64,000 nt of DNA from Geomonas oryzisoli. GTDB lineage: Bacteria > Desulfobacterota > Desulfuromonadia > Geobacterales > Geobacteraceae. Numbering within the stretch: position 1 is the first letter of the stretch; every line of letters starts with the position of its first letter. Where the stretch lies: the NCBI RefSeq assembly GCF_018986915.1, contig NZ_CP076723.1:4782466-4846465 (forward strand), read 5' to 3'. A model generated the notes under the pieces. It was not told the origin of the DNA, did not search any database, and was given only the letters and a program-made list of their open reading frames with translations. Both the position numbers and the translations under genes were made by a program. This document shows positions 1-6,809 of the stretch, one piece after another.

Positions 1-59
1 ACGTCAGCAGGTCAGTTAGCTTAATCAATATATACGCGGCAATGTGGGAAGATGACGGC

Positions 60-84
60 AATTCTGCCTAATAACTAGTTGGCC
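60..84 (+). other. Possible 3' half of an attC-like site at the window edge
   Basis: GTTGGCC lies at 78-84, 20 bases before the first gene, and is identical to the right end of the third attC-like site (1932-1938). A GCCTAAT heptamer lies only 5 bases upstream, so a full-length site is not visible here. It may be a shortened site or coincidence. Bases 1-59 hold nothing else I can recognise. Confidence 0.25.
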
Positions 85-104
85 ACAAGGAACTTGGTAC
101 TTCG

Positions 105-494
105 ATGAACCCTGCGACTATTTTTGTAATCTCCTTAGGAATTATCATCCTCTTTGGCCTACTTGCAGTATTACTTGGCCCGATGTTCGGGTGGCAAATT
201 GCCGCGCGAAATGCAGTGTTCATTCCTTTTACCTCCCGAGTTGAAGCACGAGCCAATCTTAGAGAAGCATTTTCCGCCCAAGGATGGGAAGTTGAGCGTG
301 ATGAACCTGACGAGATGACAGCTCGGACCAAGCCAAGCTGGCGTTCGTGGGGAGAGGTTGTGAAGGTTAAGTTTGAAGATAGCGGTGCAACGGTGACATC
401 AGAATGTGCACTCCCGACGCAGGCTGTAGATTACGGTAAGAATAAAATCAATCTTCGGAAGCTAGTAGAAAGTTTGTCGAAAAACAATGTCTGA
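105..494 (+). CDS. Hypothetical small membrane-anchored protein (cassette-like gene 1)
   Basis: This 129-residue protein has one strong N-terminal hydrophobic segment (about residues 5-30) followed by a soluble, charged domain. I do not recognise the family. The start is the first ATG; the upstream AAGGA is about 14 bases away, so ribosome binding looks weak. The gene has lower GC than the rest of the window. Its stop codon lies against the start of a palindromic attC-like site. Together with the next two same-strand genes, which have no evident promoters, this matches the layout of integron cassettes. Function is unknown. Confidence 0.65.
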   Translation: MNPATIFVISLGIIILFGLLAVLLGPMFGWQIAARNAVFIPFTSRVEARANLREAFSAQGWEVERDEPDEMTARTKPSWRSWGEVVKVKFEDSGATVTSECALPTQAVDYGKNKINLRKLVESLSKNNV

Positions 495-563
495 CAAGGC
501 TTCCCCAACAAGGCAGTTGGACCGGGGCGGAGATCCGCCCGGTCAACTCCCGACCCGTTGGAC
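489..563 (+). repeat. attC-like recombination site 1
   Basis: The right end is GTTGGAC (557-563), matching the integron R' consensus GTTRRRY. The left end is either GTCTGAC (489-495) or CCCCAAC (503-509), both imperfect against RYYYAAC. The interior is an inverted repeat: AGTTGGACCGGG and GCGG pair with CCGC and CCGGTCAACT, leaving one unpaired G, like the extrahelical bases that orient real attC sites. It lies exactly between two same-strand hypothetical genes. The name is inference from this architecture; no integrase gene is visible. Confidence 0.5.
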
Positions 564-569
564 AAGAGC

Positions 570-1142
570 ATGAAGAAAAACAGGATAACTCAATACGACT
601 ACGTTCGGCTTACAAGGCTGCATCGTGCTTTCCACCAAGAGGAAGTTGTAGGGACACGTCAACCAACTGTCGGCGATATAGCCGCCGTAATTGAAATATA
701 CGAAAAACCGGAATTGGGATATGAACTGGAATCAGTGAATGAAGACGGCACTACGAATTGGTTGGTCACTGTGTCAGCGTCTGACGTTGAACTGGAGGTG
801 ATAAAACGTTCGCCTGTGGAGATAATGATGAAGCCTGTTACTTATTACAACACATCCACTAAAGTTCAAATAGGTGATTATGTTGAGCTAAAAGTGTGGC
901 TGTTTTTCTGGAAAGGCTGGCAAAAAGGGCGAGTCTATTATGTGCCTGGAGTATCTCCTAAGAGTGACAGCCTCGAGTATGACGGTCTGTCTTGGGTGTC
1001 AATCCATGATAAGAACGGAAGTCCAGTAGGAGTTGTGGTTAACCCGGACACAGGACAGCTAAAGAAGACTGTGCGATTCATTAGGCGGTCAGATGATGCT
1101 TTGACTGAAACACCCGTAGATTACAGCTTCCCTGATGAATAA
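570..1142 (+). CDS. Hypothetical protein with DUF4926-like N-terminal part (cassette-like gene 2)
   Basis: This is a 190-residue soluble protein without signal peptide or membrane segment. Residues about 5-75 (a GDIAAVIEIYE motif, then a VNEDGT turn and a VTVSASDVEL strand) resemble the short beta-rich DUF4926 fold; the rest is unrecognised. A TTG at 558 would add four residues but lies inside the attC-like right end, so the ATG at 570 is preferred. No clear ribosome binding site is seen. GC is lower than in core genes. It is flanked on both sides by attC-like palindromes. Function is unknown. Confidence 0.6.
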   Translation: MKKNRITQYDYVRLTRLHRAFHQEEVVGTRQPTVGDIAAVIEIYEKPELGYELESVNEDGTTNWLVTVSASDVELEVIKRSPVEIMMKPVTYYNTSTKVQIGDYVELKVWLFFWKGWQKGRVYYVPGVSPKSDSLEYDGLSWVSIHDKNGSPVGVVVNPDTGQLKKTVRFIRRSDDALTETPVDYSFPDE

Positions 1143-1148
1143 AGGGAC

Positions 1149-1206
1149 GTCCAACACGCGGTTAGAACACGGCTAAGGCCGCCGGTCAAGGCCGGACCCG
1201 TTGGAC
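1149..1206 (+). repeat. attC-like recombination site 2
   Basis: This is the best of the three sites. GTCCAAC (1149-1155, RYYYAAC) is exactly complementary to GTTGGAC (1200-1206, GTTRRRY). The 58-base site contains an internal CGGC-TAAG-GCCG hairpin. It shares the motif ACGGCT-N3-GCCGCCG with site 3 and the right-hand segment ACCCGTTGGAC with site 1. It starts six bases after the stop codon of the preceding gene. Confidence 0.6.
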
Positions 1207-1234
1207 AAAGCACTGTACACAAGGAGACTCGTGT

Positions 1235-1867
1235 ATGAATTCAGCATCAATTACGTTCTGCCCCTCTTGTGGGGAAAGCGTCGAGAGGGCAGAAATCTTT
1301 GATGCTCATGCCGAAGGATTCCGATGTCAAAATGGGCACTATCTTCACAACTTGAGATCAGGCGTGTACACCAGCGAGACCATGGGCAGTTATTTGAATC
1401 TCACATCGGGAAAGGAGTCGCCTAAGGATATCCTGAAAGAGTGGCTTACAAACGCACGTCTTCGCGATCATCTTAACGACAACCTAGCCGGCATCCTGCG
1501 ATTCCTTCTAGACCACGAGAATGGGAAAGCCGAGACAAAAGAACCACTAAAGTATACCTACTGTCCCTCCTGTGGTGAAAAGCTTGGAGATGTTACTCCA
1601 GAGGAAGAGCTGTATGAAACTGTTCTGAAATGCAAAAACTCCCATACCTTTTTAAGCAGGGGGGGGATGCATGCACCTGGTTCCGAAGAGCGATTCAGCT
1701 TTGACTACGATGAAAGGTACTTTCGTATGAGCTACTTATCGTGGATGGAAAACAAACACCTTGCCAATTATTTCCCACATGAACTGAGAAAAGCATTGAA
1801 TTCGTATAGGAATAGCCCCATCTGTGACTGTTTAGGTGAAGGAAAAGGCCGAGACGAAATCAAGTGA
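1235..1867 (+). CDS. Hypothetical protein with duplicated zinc-ribbon-like modules (cassette-like gene 3)
   Basis: This 210-residue protein contains two similar modules. Each begins with CPSCGE and continues to C-N-GH or C-N-SH about 20-25 residues later (CPSCGE at about residues 9-14 and 110-115). The repeated CPSCGE...C..(G/S)H pattern suggests two metal-binding knuckles and an internal duplication. A good AAGGAGA precedes the ATG. GC is low for the window. An attC-like palindrome starts 12 bases after the stop. I do not recognise a named family; a nucleic-acid or regulatory role would be a guess. Confidence 0.65.
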   Translation: MNSASITFCPSCGESVERAEIFDAHAEGFRCQNGHYLHNLRSGVYTSETMGSYLNLTSGKESPKDILKEWLTNARLRDHLNDNLAGILRFLLDHENGKAETKEPLKYTYCPSCGEKLGDVTPEEELYETVLKCKNSHTFLSRGGMHAPGSEERFSFDYDERYFRMSYLSWMENKHLANYFPHELRKALNSYRNSPICDCLGEGKGRDEIK

Positions 1868-1878
1868 GTAGCGACAGT

Positions 1879-1938
1879 GTCCAACCACGTCCTTAGACGC
1901 GGACGGCTGGCGCCGCCGATCACCTCACGCCGTTGGCC
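1879..1938 (+). repeat. attC-like recombination site 3
   Basis: GTCCAAC (1879-1885) and GTTGGCC (1932-1938) bound a 60-base region with internal inverted repeats (CGTCC...GGACG and CGGC-TGGC-GCCG). The right heptamer departs from GTTRRRY at one base but equals the heptamer at 78-84. It follows cassette-like gene 3 directly. Bases 1939-2015 downstream hold no gene. Confidence 0.5.
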
Positions 1939-2015
1939 TCAACGGGCTCCGGGGGGGGAGAAGGTTCAGGCAGGGGGGAAAAGCAAAAGCAGATTGGTCG
2001 GCGCGAACAGCCGGT

Positions 2016-2459
2016 TCATGCAGCGTGTTTATGCTTGAGGATCTCCCACCCGATACATGCAAGCCAGATATTTCGTGGAATCCGCTTGCTGCCAGTGCGG
2101 TAGTGAGTGATCATCCTACGGGTCATACCAAGCGCCTCCGCAGCAGTCGACAAAGAAAGATCGTTGCGCTTCATCCATTCGTTGAATTCTTCAGGGGAGG
2201 GTTCACCTGCCTGTGCTTTACAACGGGTGTACAATTGGTCGGCTCCAAGCTCAATGTCTTCGCTCCATTCTACGCTGTGACCATACCAGCCGACACGAGC
2301 CTTTTTAAAGACCTCTGAATCTTTGAGCGGTTCTAGTAGTGCAAAACGCAACATCCAGTCTCCAATGTCGGCTTGCATGGTTTCACCCGTCGTCCAACGG
2401 ATAACCAGACCGGCAGGCTCCGTTACAGTGACTTCTTCAATTCGCGGGGGTTTGTTCAT
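2016..2459 (-). CDS. DUF2442 protein with C-terminal helix-turn-helix (antitoxin-like)
   Basis: This 147-residue protein has an N-terminal DUF2442-like part (about residues 5-80) and a C-terminal helix-turn-helix (about 95-135, motif LSTAAEALGMTRRMITHYRTG). The start ATG at 2459 overlaps the stop of the upstream DUF4160 gene in an ATGA arrangement, which implies translational coupling. DUF4160 and DUF2442 proteins are commonly neighbours and are regarded as a putative toxin-antitoxin pair. The DNA-binding tail suggests autoregulation. A longer reading frame to 2513 exists but lies inside the upstream gene. Confidence 0.75.
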   Translation of the reverse strand: MNKPPRIEEVTVTEPAGLVIRWTTGETMQADIGDWMLRFALLEPLKDSEVFKKARVGWYGHSVEWSEDIELGADQLYTRCKAQAGEPSPEEFNEWMKRNDLSLSTAAEALGMTRRMITHYRTGSKRIPRNIWLACIGWEILKHKHAA

Positions 2460-2689
2460 CTTGTAATCTCCTCCCATTTGGCACGCAGAAGTGACTGGTT
2501 TGCGGCGGCCCATTCCATTGCTTCGGCAGCCTTCTTTACCGGAATTATTGTGCCAGCCCGTATCGTCAATGTCTCAATTTCCACGGAGCAGCGATCACCG
2601 TCGGTAAACTCCAGATGGAAATGCGGGGTTCCATGTTCGTTGGGATAGATGGTGAGGCGGCACGTGCGGAAACGCATTAGCGTGGGCAT
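2456..2689 (-). CDS. DUF4160 protein, toxin-like partner
   Basis: This 77-residue protein has the DUF4160 signature: an N-terminal strand, then IYPNEHGTPHFHLEF, matching the family pattern with NEH and PHFH. It is first in a two-gene minus-strand unit and overlaps the DUF2442/HTH gene by four bases. The pair is opposite in orientation to the cassette-like genes before it. Family knowledge suggests a small toxin or RNA-interacting partner; no catalytic residue can be assigned from sequence alone. Confidence 0.75.
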   Translation of the reverse strand: MPTLMRFRTCRLTIYPNEHGTPHFHLEFTDGDRCSVEIETLTIRAGTIIPVKKAAEAMEWAAANQSLLRAKWEEITR

Positions 2690-2729
2690 AGCCTAAATGG
2701 TAGCGAAATAATTTCACCAAGTCAAGGTG

Positions 2730-2818
2730 AGCCACGTATCACGGCTCTTGATAGAGGGACAACATGAGGGGACGCATGATACAGGGACAACATGAGGCCG
2801 AGCCGTTGGTACGTGGCT
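2730..2818. repeat. Long imperfect palindrome with internal direct repeats
   Basis: Arms AGCCACGTATCACGGCTC (2730-2747) and GAGCCGTTGGTACGTGGCT (2800-2818) pair with one mismatch and one extra base. The loop carries two identical 15-mers, AGGGACAACATGAGG, at 2755-2769 and 2783-2797. No coding potential is seen. It could be a decayed mobile-element end or another recombination site. Bases 2819-2872 hold nothing else. Confidence 0.5.
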
Positions 2819-2872
2819 GGGAAAGGGCGTAAGGAAAGGAGCTATGTCAAGAGCCAGGGAGAGATCGGACAA

Positions 2873-3011
2873 TTAATGATGATGCGTGGCACACTCAGAA
2901 AGAAGTTCTACAATCCATGCATTAATGCTCTTGCCATGAGCGGCAGCCTGGGTGGCTAATCGCTGGTGCAGCACTGGGGGAACCCCCAAATTGAACTTGC
3001 CGGAGCCGTAC
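2873..3011 (-). pseudogene. hicB antitoxin remnant (C-terminal domain only)
   Basis: Reading the minus strand from 3011 to the TAA at 2873-2875 gives about 45 residues containing SGKFNLGVPP, LHQRLATQAAAHGKS and INAWIVELLSE. This is the C-terminal ribbon-helix-helix part of HicB-type antitoxins. A TAG lies in frame just upstream and no start or N-terminal domain is present, so only the tail survives. No hicA is visible. It marks an eroded toxin-antitoxin locus at the end of the accessory region. Confidence 0.65.
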
Positions 3012-3094
3012 TACCACAATGTAGTACCACGGGCAAGGCTGAAGGGGGCGGCATAGCGATGGACTGGTGGGAGGGGGGGCGGCGAAATGCCCTG

Positions 3095-4828
3095 TTATTG
3101 CTCCCGCGACGCCCACCTTTCGATCAGTTCCTGGAGCTGCCCCAGGTTGAAGGGCTTGCTGAGGAAGTCATCCATGCCGGCGCTCAGGCAGCATTCACGG
3201 GAACCGGCCATGGCATGGGCGGTCAGCGCGATGATCGGGGTGTGCCTGCCGGAACCACGCTCCTGCTCCCTGATGGCGCGGGTCGCCTCGTAGCCGTCCA
3301 GTTCCGGCATCTGGCAATCCATGAAGACCAGGTCGTACGCCTTACGCGCCACTGCCGATACGGCCTGGCTCCCGTTCTGGGCCACGTCCACCTGACACCC
3401 CAGTGCCGTTATCATGGCGTGGGCCACTTCACAGTTCACCGGGTTGTCCTCGGCCAGGAGCACGCGTGCGTTGAAACGCGCCTGGACGGGGGGATCCTCC
3501 AGCGGGTTTTCCAGTTCTATGGGGACGTCCTCGATATAGGTCGCCTCCTCCGGGGCGTCGTGCAGGTACACGATGAAGGTGAACACGGAACCACGCCCCG
3601 GCTCACTCTCCACTCCGATTTCTCCCCCCATCAATTCAACCAGTTGCTTGGCGATGGCCAGCCCGAGGCCGGTCCCCCCATACTTGCGGGTGGTGGACCC
3701 GTCGACCTGGGTGAACAGCTCGAAGATGGTCGGCATCGCCTCGGGGGGAATGCCGATGCCGGTGTCCCTCACCTCGAAGCCGATGTAGTGACCGTCGCCG
3801 CTTTTCTCGACCAGTGAGACCCGGACCTGCACGTACCCCCGCTCGGTGAACTTAAGCCCGTTGTTGACGATGTTGAGCAGCACCTGGCGCAGGCGGTTCG
3901 GGTCCCCTAGCGCGCGGCGGGGGACGTCGGCGGCGATGTGCAGCTCCACCGCAACCCCCTTGCGGCGCCCTACCTCGCGGTACAACTCCACCGCCCCCCG
4001 CACCGTCTCGTGCAGGTCCAGGGGGATCAGTTCTACTTCCAGCTTTCCCGCCTCGATCTTGGAGATGTTGAGGATGTCGTTGATGATGCCCAATAGCGAC
4101 TCTCCCGACTGGTGCAGCATCTCGACGTAGCCCCGCTGTTTCTGGTTCAGCTCGGTGTGCAGCAGCAGCTCCGCCATTCCCAGCACGCCGTTCATCGGGG
4201 TGCGGATCTCGTGGCTCATGTTGGCGAGAAACTGCGACTTCGCGCGGTTGGCGGCCTCGGCGGCTTCCTTGGCTTCCCTGAGCTCGGCGATGATCGCCTT
4301 TTGCTGCAGGTTTGCCTTGGATATCTCCGCGGTCCGCCGGGCGACCTTTTCCTCGAGGTCGCAGTTCGCCGAGCGCAGTTCGGCCATCATCCGGGTGTTT
4401 TCGATGGCGAGTTCGGTCAGGGTACGCATCAGTTGGTCGTGCGCCTCCTTCAGGCGGCGACGCTCCAGGGCCCTGTTCACCGTGGCCACCACCATCTCGA
4501 GGTCGTCGAACGGCTTGAACAGGTAGTCCTGGGCCCCCAGCCGCAGGGCCTGAACGGCGGTTTCCAGGGAGACGTGGCTGGTCATGATGATCACGTCCGT
4601 CCTGGGGTGGTCATCGCCGATCGCCCGCAGCACCTCGATGCCGCTGATCCCCGGGAGGCGCACGTCCAGCATGACGAGCTTATAGCCGACCCGGCGCAGC
4701 TCTTCCAGGCACTCCTCACCGCTGGCGACACCGGCGCAGTCATACCCTTCCTTGCGGAACAGGTCGACCAGGACGTCGGTCACCACCTCGTTGTCGTCGA
4801 CGATCAATATGTCCCGTCCCGCTCCCAT
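3095..4828 (-). CDS. Hybrid sensor histidine kinase, REC-HisKA-HATPase-REC
   Basis: This 577-residue soluble signalling protein has four parts. A receiver domain spans about 6-120 (phospho-Asp in MLDVRLPG, Lys in LFKPF). A coiled coil follows at about 125-195, then a HisKA phospho-acceptor ([15 protein letters not shown]), then a HATPase with N box (NIVNNGLKF), DTGIGIP and [12 protein letters not shown] second receiver spans about 455-575 ([16 protein letters not shown]). There is no membrane segment or sensory PAS domain; input likely comes through phosphorylation of the first receiver. A GGGAG precedes the ATG. It is monocistronic, its partner is not visible, and its target is unknown. Confidence 0.93.
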   Translation of the reverse strand: MGAGRDILIVDDNEVVTDVLVDLFRKEGYDCAGVASGEECLEELRRVGYKLVMLDVRLPGISGIEVLRAIGDDHPRTDVIIMTSHVSLETAVQALRLGAQDYLFKPFDDLEMVVATVNRALERRRLKEAHDQLMRTLTELAIENTRMMAELRSANCDLEEKVARRTAEISKANLQQKAIIAELREAKEAAEAANRAKSQFLANMSHEIRTPMNGVLGMAELLLHTELNQKQRGYVEMLHQSGESLLGIINDILNISKIEAGKLEVELIPLDLHETVRGAVELYREVGRRKGVAVELHIAADVPRRALGDPNRLRQVLLNIVNNGLKFTERGYVQVRVSLVEKSGDGHYIGFEVRDTGIGIPPEAMPTIFELFTQVDGSTTRKYGGTGLGLAIAKQLVELMGGEIGVESEPGRGSVFTFIVYLHDAPEEATYIEDVPIELENPLEDPPVQARFNARVLLAEDNPVNCEVAHAMITALGCQVDVAQNGSQAVSAVARKAYDLVFMDCQMPELDGYEATRAIREQERGSGRHTPIIALTAHAMAGSRECCLSAGMDDFLSKPFNLGQLQELIERWASREQ

Positions 4829-5102
4829 ACTTTTCTCCCGGTCGACAAATCACATTGGTGGATATTAACAAAAATAGCGACTGCCACAAGTAACCCGATA
4901 GTGAGTCCCGTCCTCTTCTTCTGCCGACAGCGGCGGATTGGGTGCAAAATGTGGTTGCGGTTGAGGCGACAGTGCTTCTCGCACCGACCCCGGAGGGATT
5001 GTTTCAGCGCGGCGGCTGTTGCATATCCCGTGTCCGGTGCTTAACTTCTGCTGTTGTCCGGCAGGCACGTGAGCCTGCTGTAGGGGGGGACTCTGACAGC
5101 AA

Positions 5103-5122
5103 TTCTGACTTCTTTGTCAGAA
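5103..5122. promoter_or_regulatory. Inverted repeat, possible operator of the decayed two-component locus
   Basis: TTCTGAC-N6-GTCAGAA is a perfect 7-base inverted repeat lying about 60 bases before the remnant response-regulator start at 5184. It could be an operator or a weak hairpin. The rest of 4829-5183 shows no gene. Confidence 0.3.
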
Positions 5123-5183
5123 CAACTTCAGTTGAGTGTGACACCGGATTTGGCCGATACTACAAACACTTCAAGAGGCGCAT

Positions 5184-5372
5184 ATGCACGTGTTGGTGAT
5201 AGAGGACTAGAAGAAGGTGGCAGATGCCCTGAAGGCCGCGCTCGAGGGGGGGGCGGGGCTCGGCCTCGCCATCACCCGGCAGGCGGAGGAGTTGAACGGC
5301 GGCAGGATCGGCCTCTGGTCCAAAGCGGATTCCTACGTCTTCTTCAACAAGTTCACTATTTCTGAAAGATGA
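5184..5372 (+). pseudogene. Fused remnant of a response regulator and its histidine kinase
   Basis: From the ATG at 5184 the frame reads MHVLVIED, then a TAG, then KKVADALKAALEGG. This is the start of an OmpR/CusR-type receiver, with the stop where an acidic residue is expected. In the same frame it continues as GLGLAITRQAEELNGG, the G2 box and tail of a histidine kinase, and ends at TGA 5370-5372. A deletion seems to have removed everything between the receiver N-terminus and the kinase C-terminus, possibly across the run of G at about 5247-5256. The product cannot signal. Confidence 0.7.
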
Positions 5373-5453
5373 CGGTGTAAGATCCCAGTCGTCGATGTTG
5401 CCCAATAGCGGCACATCCCTTACAATGATCCCTCATCACAAACGGGGGAGAGC

Positions 5454-5615
5454 ATGCCATTGATACCTGGAAAAAGCTTGGAGAACCTCAACGCACCATT
5501 TAGTGCATGCAACCTTGCTTGTGCGATTAATGGTCGTTTTAAGAATCTTAACGTGGAATCTCTGCCGATACCGGTGCGACACGAGGTGCGCGACCCGCCT
5601 GAGTTTCCTGAGTGA
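5454..5615 (+). CDS. Possible small ORF of unknown function
   Basis: A 53-codon frame starts at ATG 5454 after GGGGGAG at a good distance. The product has no recognised motif, signal peptide or membrane segment. It lies in the otherwise empty stretch 5373-5716 before cooA. It may be a chance frame; only the ribosome binding site argues for it. Confidence 0.25.
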   Translation: MPLIPGKSLENLNAPFSACNLACAINGRFKNLNVESLPIPVRHEVRDPPEFPE

Positions 5616-5716
5616 TGGGTGCCAAAGTGTATACGTCTTGTCGGCGCTGCCCGCCTTGCCTTTTGCGCGCCGCCTGCTTCATAATGCACCGGTAACTCTC
5701 ATTGGAGGAGCTATCG

Positions 5717-6376
5717 ATGCCGAACAAGATGAAGCTTTCCGACGCGGATCTCCTCGCACTCTTCCACGCCGATCCCGACTTCCAGGCCAACTTCACCCCG
5801 CGCCACTACGCCAAAAAGACCCTGGTCTACTCCCCCTTCGAAGAGAAGAACCTCGTCTTCGTGGTGCGCAGCGGCCGGCTGCGCATCTACCTCGCCTACG
5901 AGGACAAGGAGTTCACCCTTGCCCTGCTGGAAAAGGGTGACGTTTTCAGCACCCATACCCCCGCCTTCGTGCAGGCCCTGGAGGGGACCGAGATCCTGGT
6001 CTGCAGCACCGCGACCTTCGGGCAGGCGCTCGCCCGCCGCCCCGAGCTCTCCCTCACCATGGTGAAGGTGCTCGGCGAGTTGCTGCAGAGCTCCATCCAG
6101 ACTATCGAAGGGCTGGCCTTCAAGGACGTCCGCCTGCGCCTGGTCGATTTCCTGCTCGGTGCGGCGGCCGACCGTGGCCGGGTTACCACGGAGGGGACCG
6201 TGGTGCAGCTTGGGCTGGGGACCGAAGACATCGCCCTCCTGGTCGGCACCACGCGACAGACCATCTCGCAGATCATCAACGACTTCATCAAGGCCGGCCT
6301 GCTGGTGAAGATCGACCGCAAGACCCTCCTCATAAAGGATCTCGCTGCGTTCCAGGAGATGAAGGAAGTTTCCTGA
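5717..6376 (+). CDS. cooA: CooA-type CO-sensing transcriptional activator (CRP/FNR family)
   Basis: This 219-residue CRP/FNR protein has an N-terminal effector domain (about 1-120), a dimerisation helix and a C-terminal helix-turn-helix (TEDIALLVGTTRQTISQIINDF). It is assigned as the heme CO sensor CooA by context (directly upstream of the CODH operon), by Pro2 following the initiator Met, and by GDVFSTHT, where His80 aligns with the heme ligand His77 of Rhodospirillum rubrum CooA. The redox-switch cysteine (Cys75) is Ser78 here. No FNR-type cysteine cluster is present. GGAGG precedes the ATG at 5717; a TTG at 5702 is too close to it. It likely binds the box at 6727-6742. Confidence 0.85.
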   Translation: MPNKMKLSDADLLALFHADPDFQANFTPRHYAKKTLVYSPFEEKNLVFVVRSGRLRIYLAYEDKEFTLALLEKGDVFSTHTPAFVQALEGTEILVCSTATFGQALARRPELSLTMVKVLGELLQSSIQTIEGLAFKDVRLRLVDFLLGAAADRGRVTTEGTVVQLGLGTEDIALLVGTTRQTISQIINDFIKAGLLVKIDRKTLLIKDLAAFQEMKEVS

Positions 6377-6380
6377 TCGA

Positions 6381-6487
6381 GGGGGACTGGCTCCGCCAGG
6401 TGCCTGTCCCCTTGGTGTGGGGAAGCGGGCTGAGCGGAAAATGGCGTTCCGCTAAAGGGGCAGGCACCTGACGGAGCCTGTCCCTTC
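6381..6487. repeat. REP-like palindrome pair, family A copy 1
   Basis: GGGGACTGGCTCCGCCAGG continuing to TGCCTGTCCCC (6382-6412) faces an inverted partner GGGGCAGGCACCTGACGGAG ending in CCTGTCCC (6457-6484). A core carrying GCGTTCCGCTA lies between them. The same unit occurs at 12401, 18943, 44562, 52237, 56054 and 60273. This resembles bacterial REP/BIME elements, often spread by RAYT transposases; no RAYT gene is in the window. Confidence 0.85.
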
Positions 6488-6563
6488 TGCAGTCCCCTTC
6501 CCTCGGCAATCAAGCAGCGGTGATGTGGCAGCAAAGGCACTCAGTCCTGTACTGCCTAAAAAG

Positions 6564-6600
6564 CAAAATCCCCCCTGACCCCCCTTTGACAAGGGGGGGA
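6564..6600. repeat. C-run/G-run palindrome, family B copy 1
   Basis: AAATCCCCCCTGACCCCCC followed by TTTGACAAGGGGGG forms a short intergenic palindrome. Related copies lie at 14336-14470 and 60140-60253. It sits between the REP pair and the tandem 12-mers upstream of the CO operon. Confidence 0.7.
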
Positions 6601-6616
6601 CGTTGGGCGTCACCTT

Positions 6617-6676
6617 TTCCATCAAACTTTCCATCAAACTTTCCCTCAAGCTTTCCCTCAAGCTTTCCCTAAAGCA
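6617..6676. repeat. Five tandem 12-mers
   Basis: Units are TTCCATCAAACT twice, TTCCCTCAAGCT twice and a diverged TTCCCTAAAGCA. They form an intergenic minisatellite about 50 bases upstream of the CooA box. It could vary in copy number between strains. No spacer pattern is present, so this is not CRISPR. Confidence 0.85.
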
Positions 6677-6726
6677 GCACAACGCTGCGCCTGAGTCATT
6701 CCCGATCTAAGCAAAAAAATAACAAC

Positions 6727-6769
6727 TGTCGGCTGCCCGACAGACCGGCGCCGGTTTTTCGCCTACATT
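6727..6769 (+). promoter_or_regulatory. CooA box and promoter of the CO operon
   Basis: TGTCG-GCTGCC-CGACA at 6727-6742 is a perfect palindrome and matches the CooA recognition pattern TGTC(A/G)-N6-CGACA. A -10-like TACATT lies at 6764-6769. With a start near 6776 the box is centred near -41.5, the class II position for CRP-family activators that overlap the -35. This placement also excludes the upstream start candidate at 6768 for the first structural gene. Confidence 0.75.
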
Positions 6770-6809
6770 GCCGACCATGCTGCAAGTTGTCTGCAATGGG
6801 GAGAAGACG

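Noticed and set aside
1..3050. Prophage or IS element
   Set aside because: No integrase, transposase, structural phage gene or tRNA attachment site is visible; the attC-like spacing fits cassettes better.
5717..6376. Regulator as FNR (oxygen sensor)
   Set aside because: There is no N-terminal cysteine cluster; Pro2, the STHT motif and the CO operon context favour CooA.
6617..6676. CRISPR-like array
   Set aside because: Units are 12 bp in direct tandem without spacers. The heptamer arrays at 23684 and 60313 fail for the same reason.
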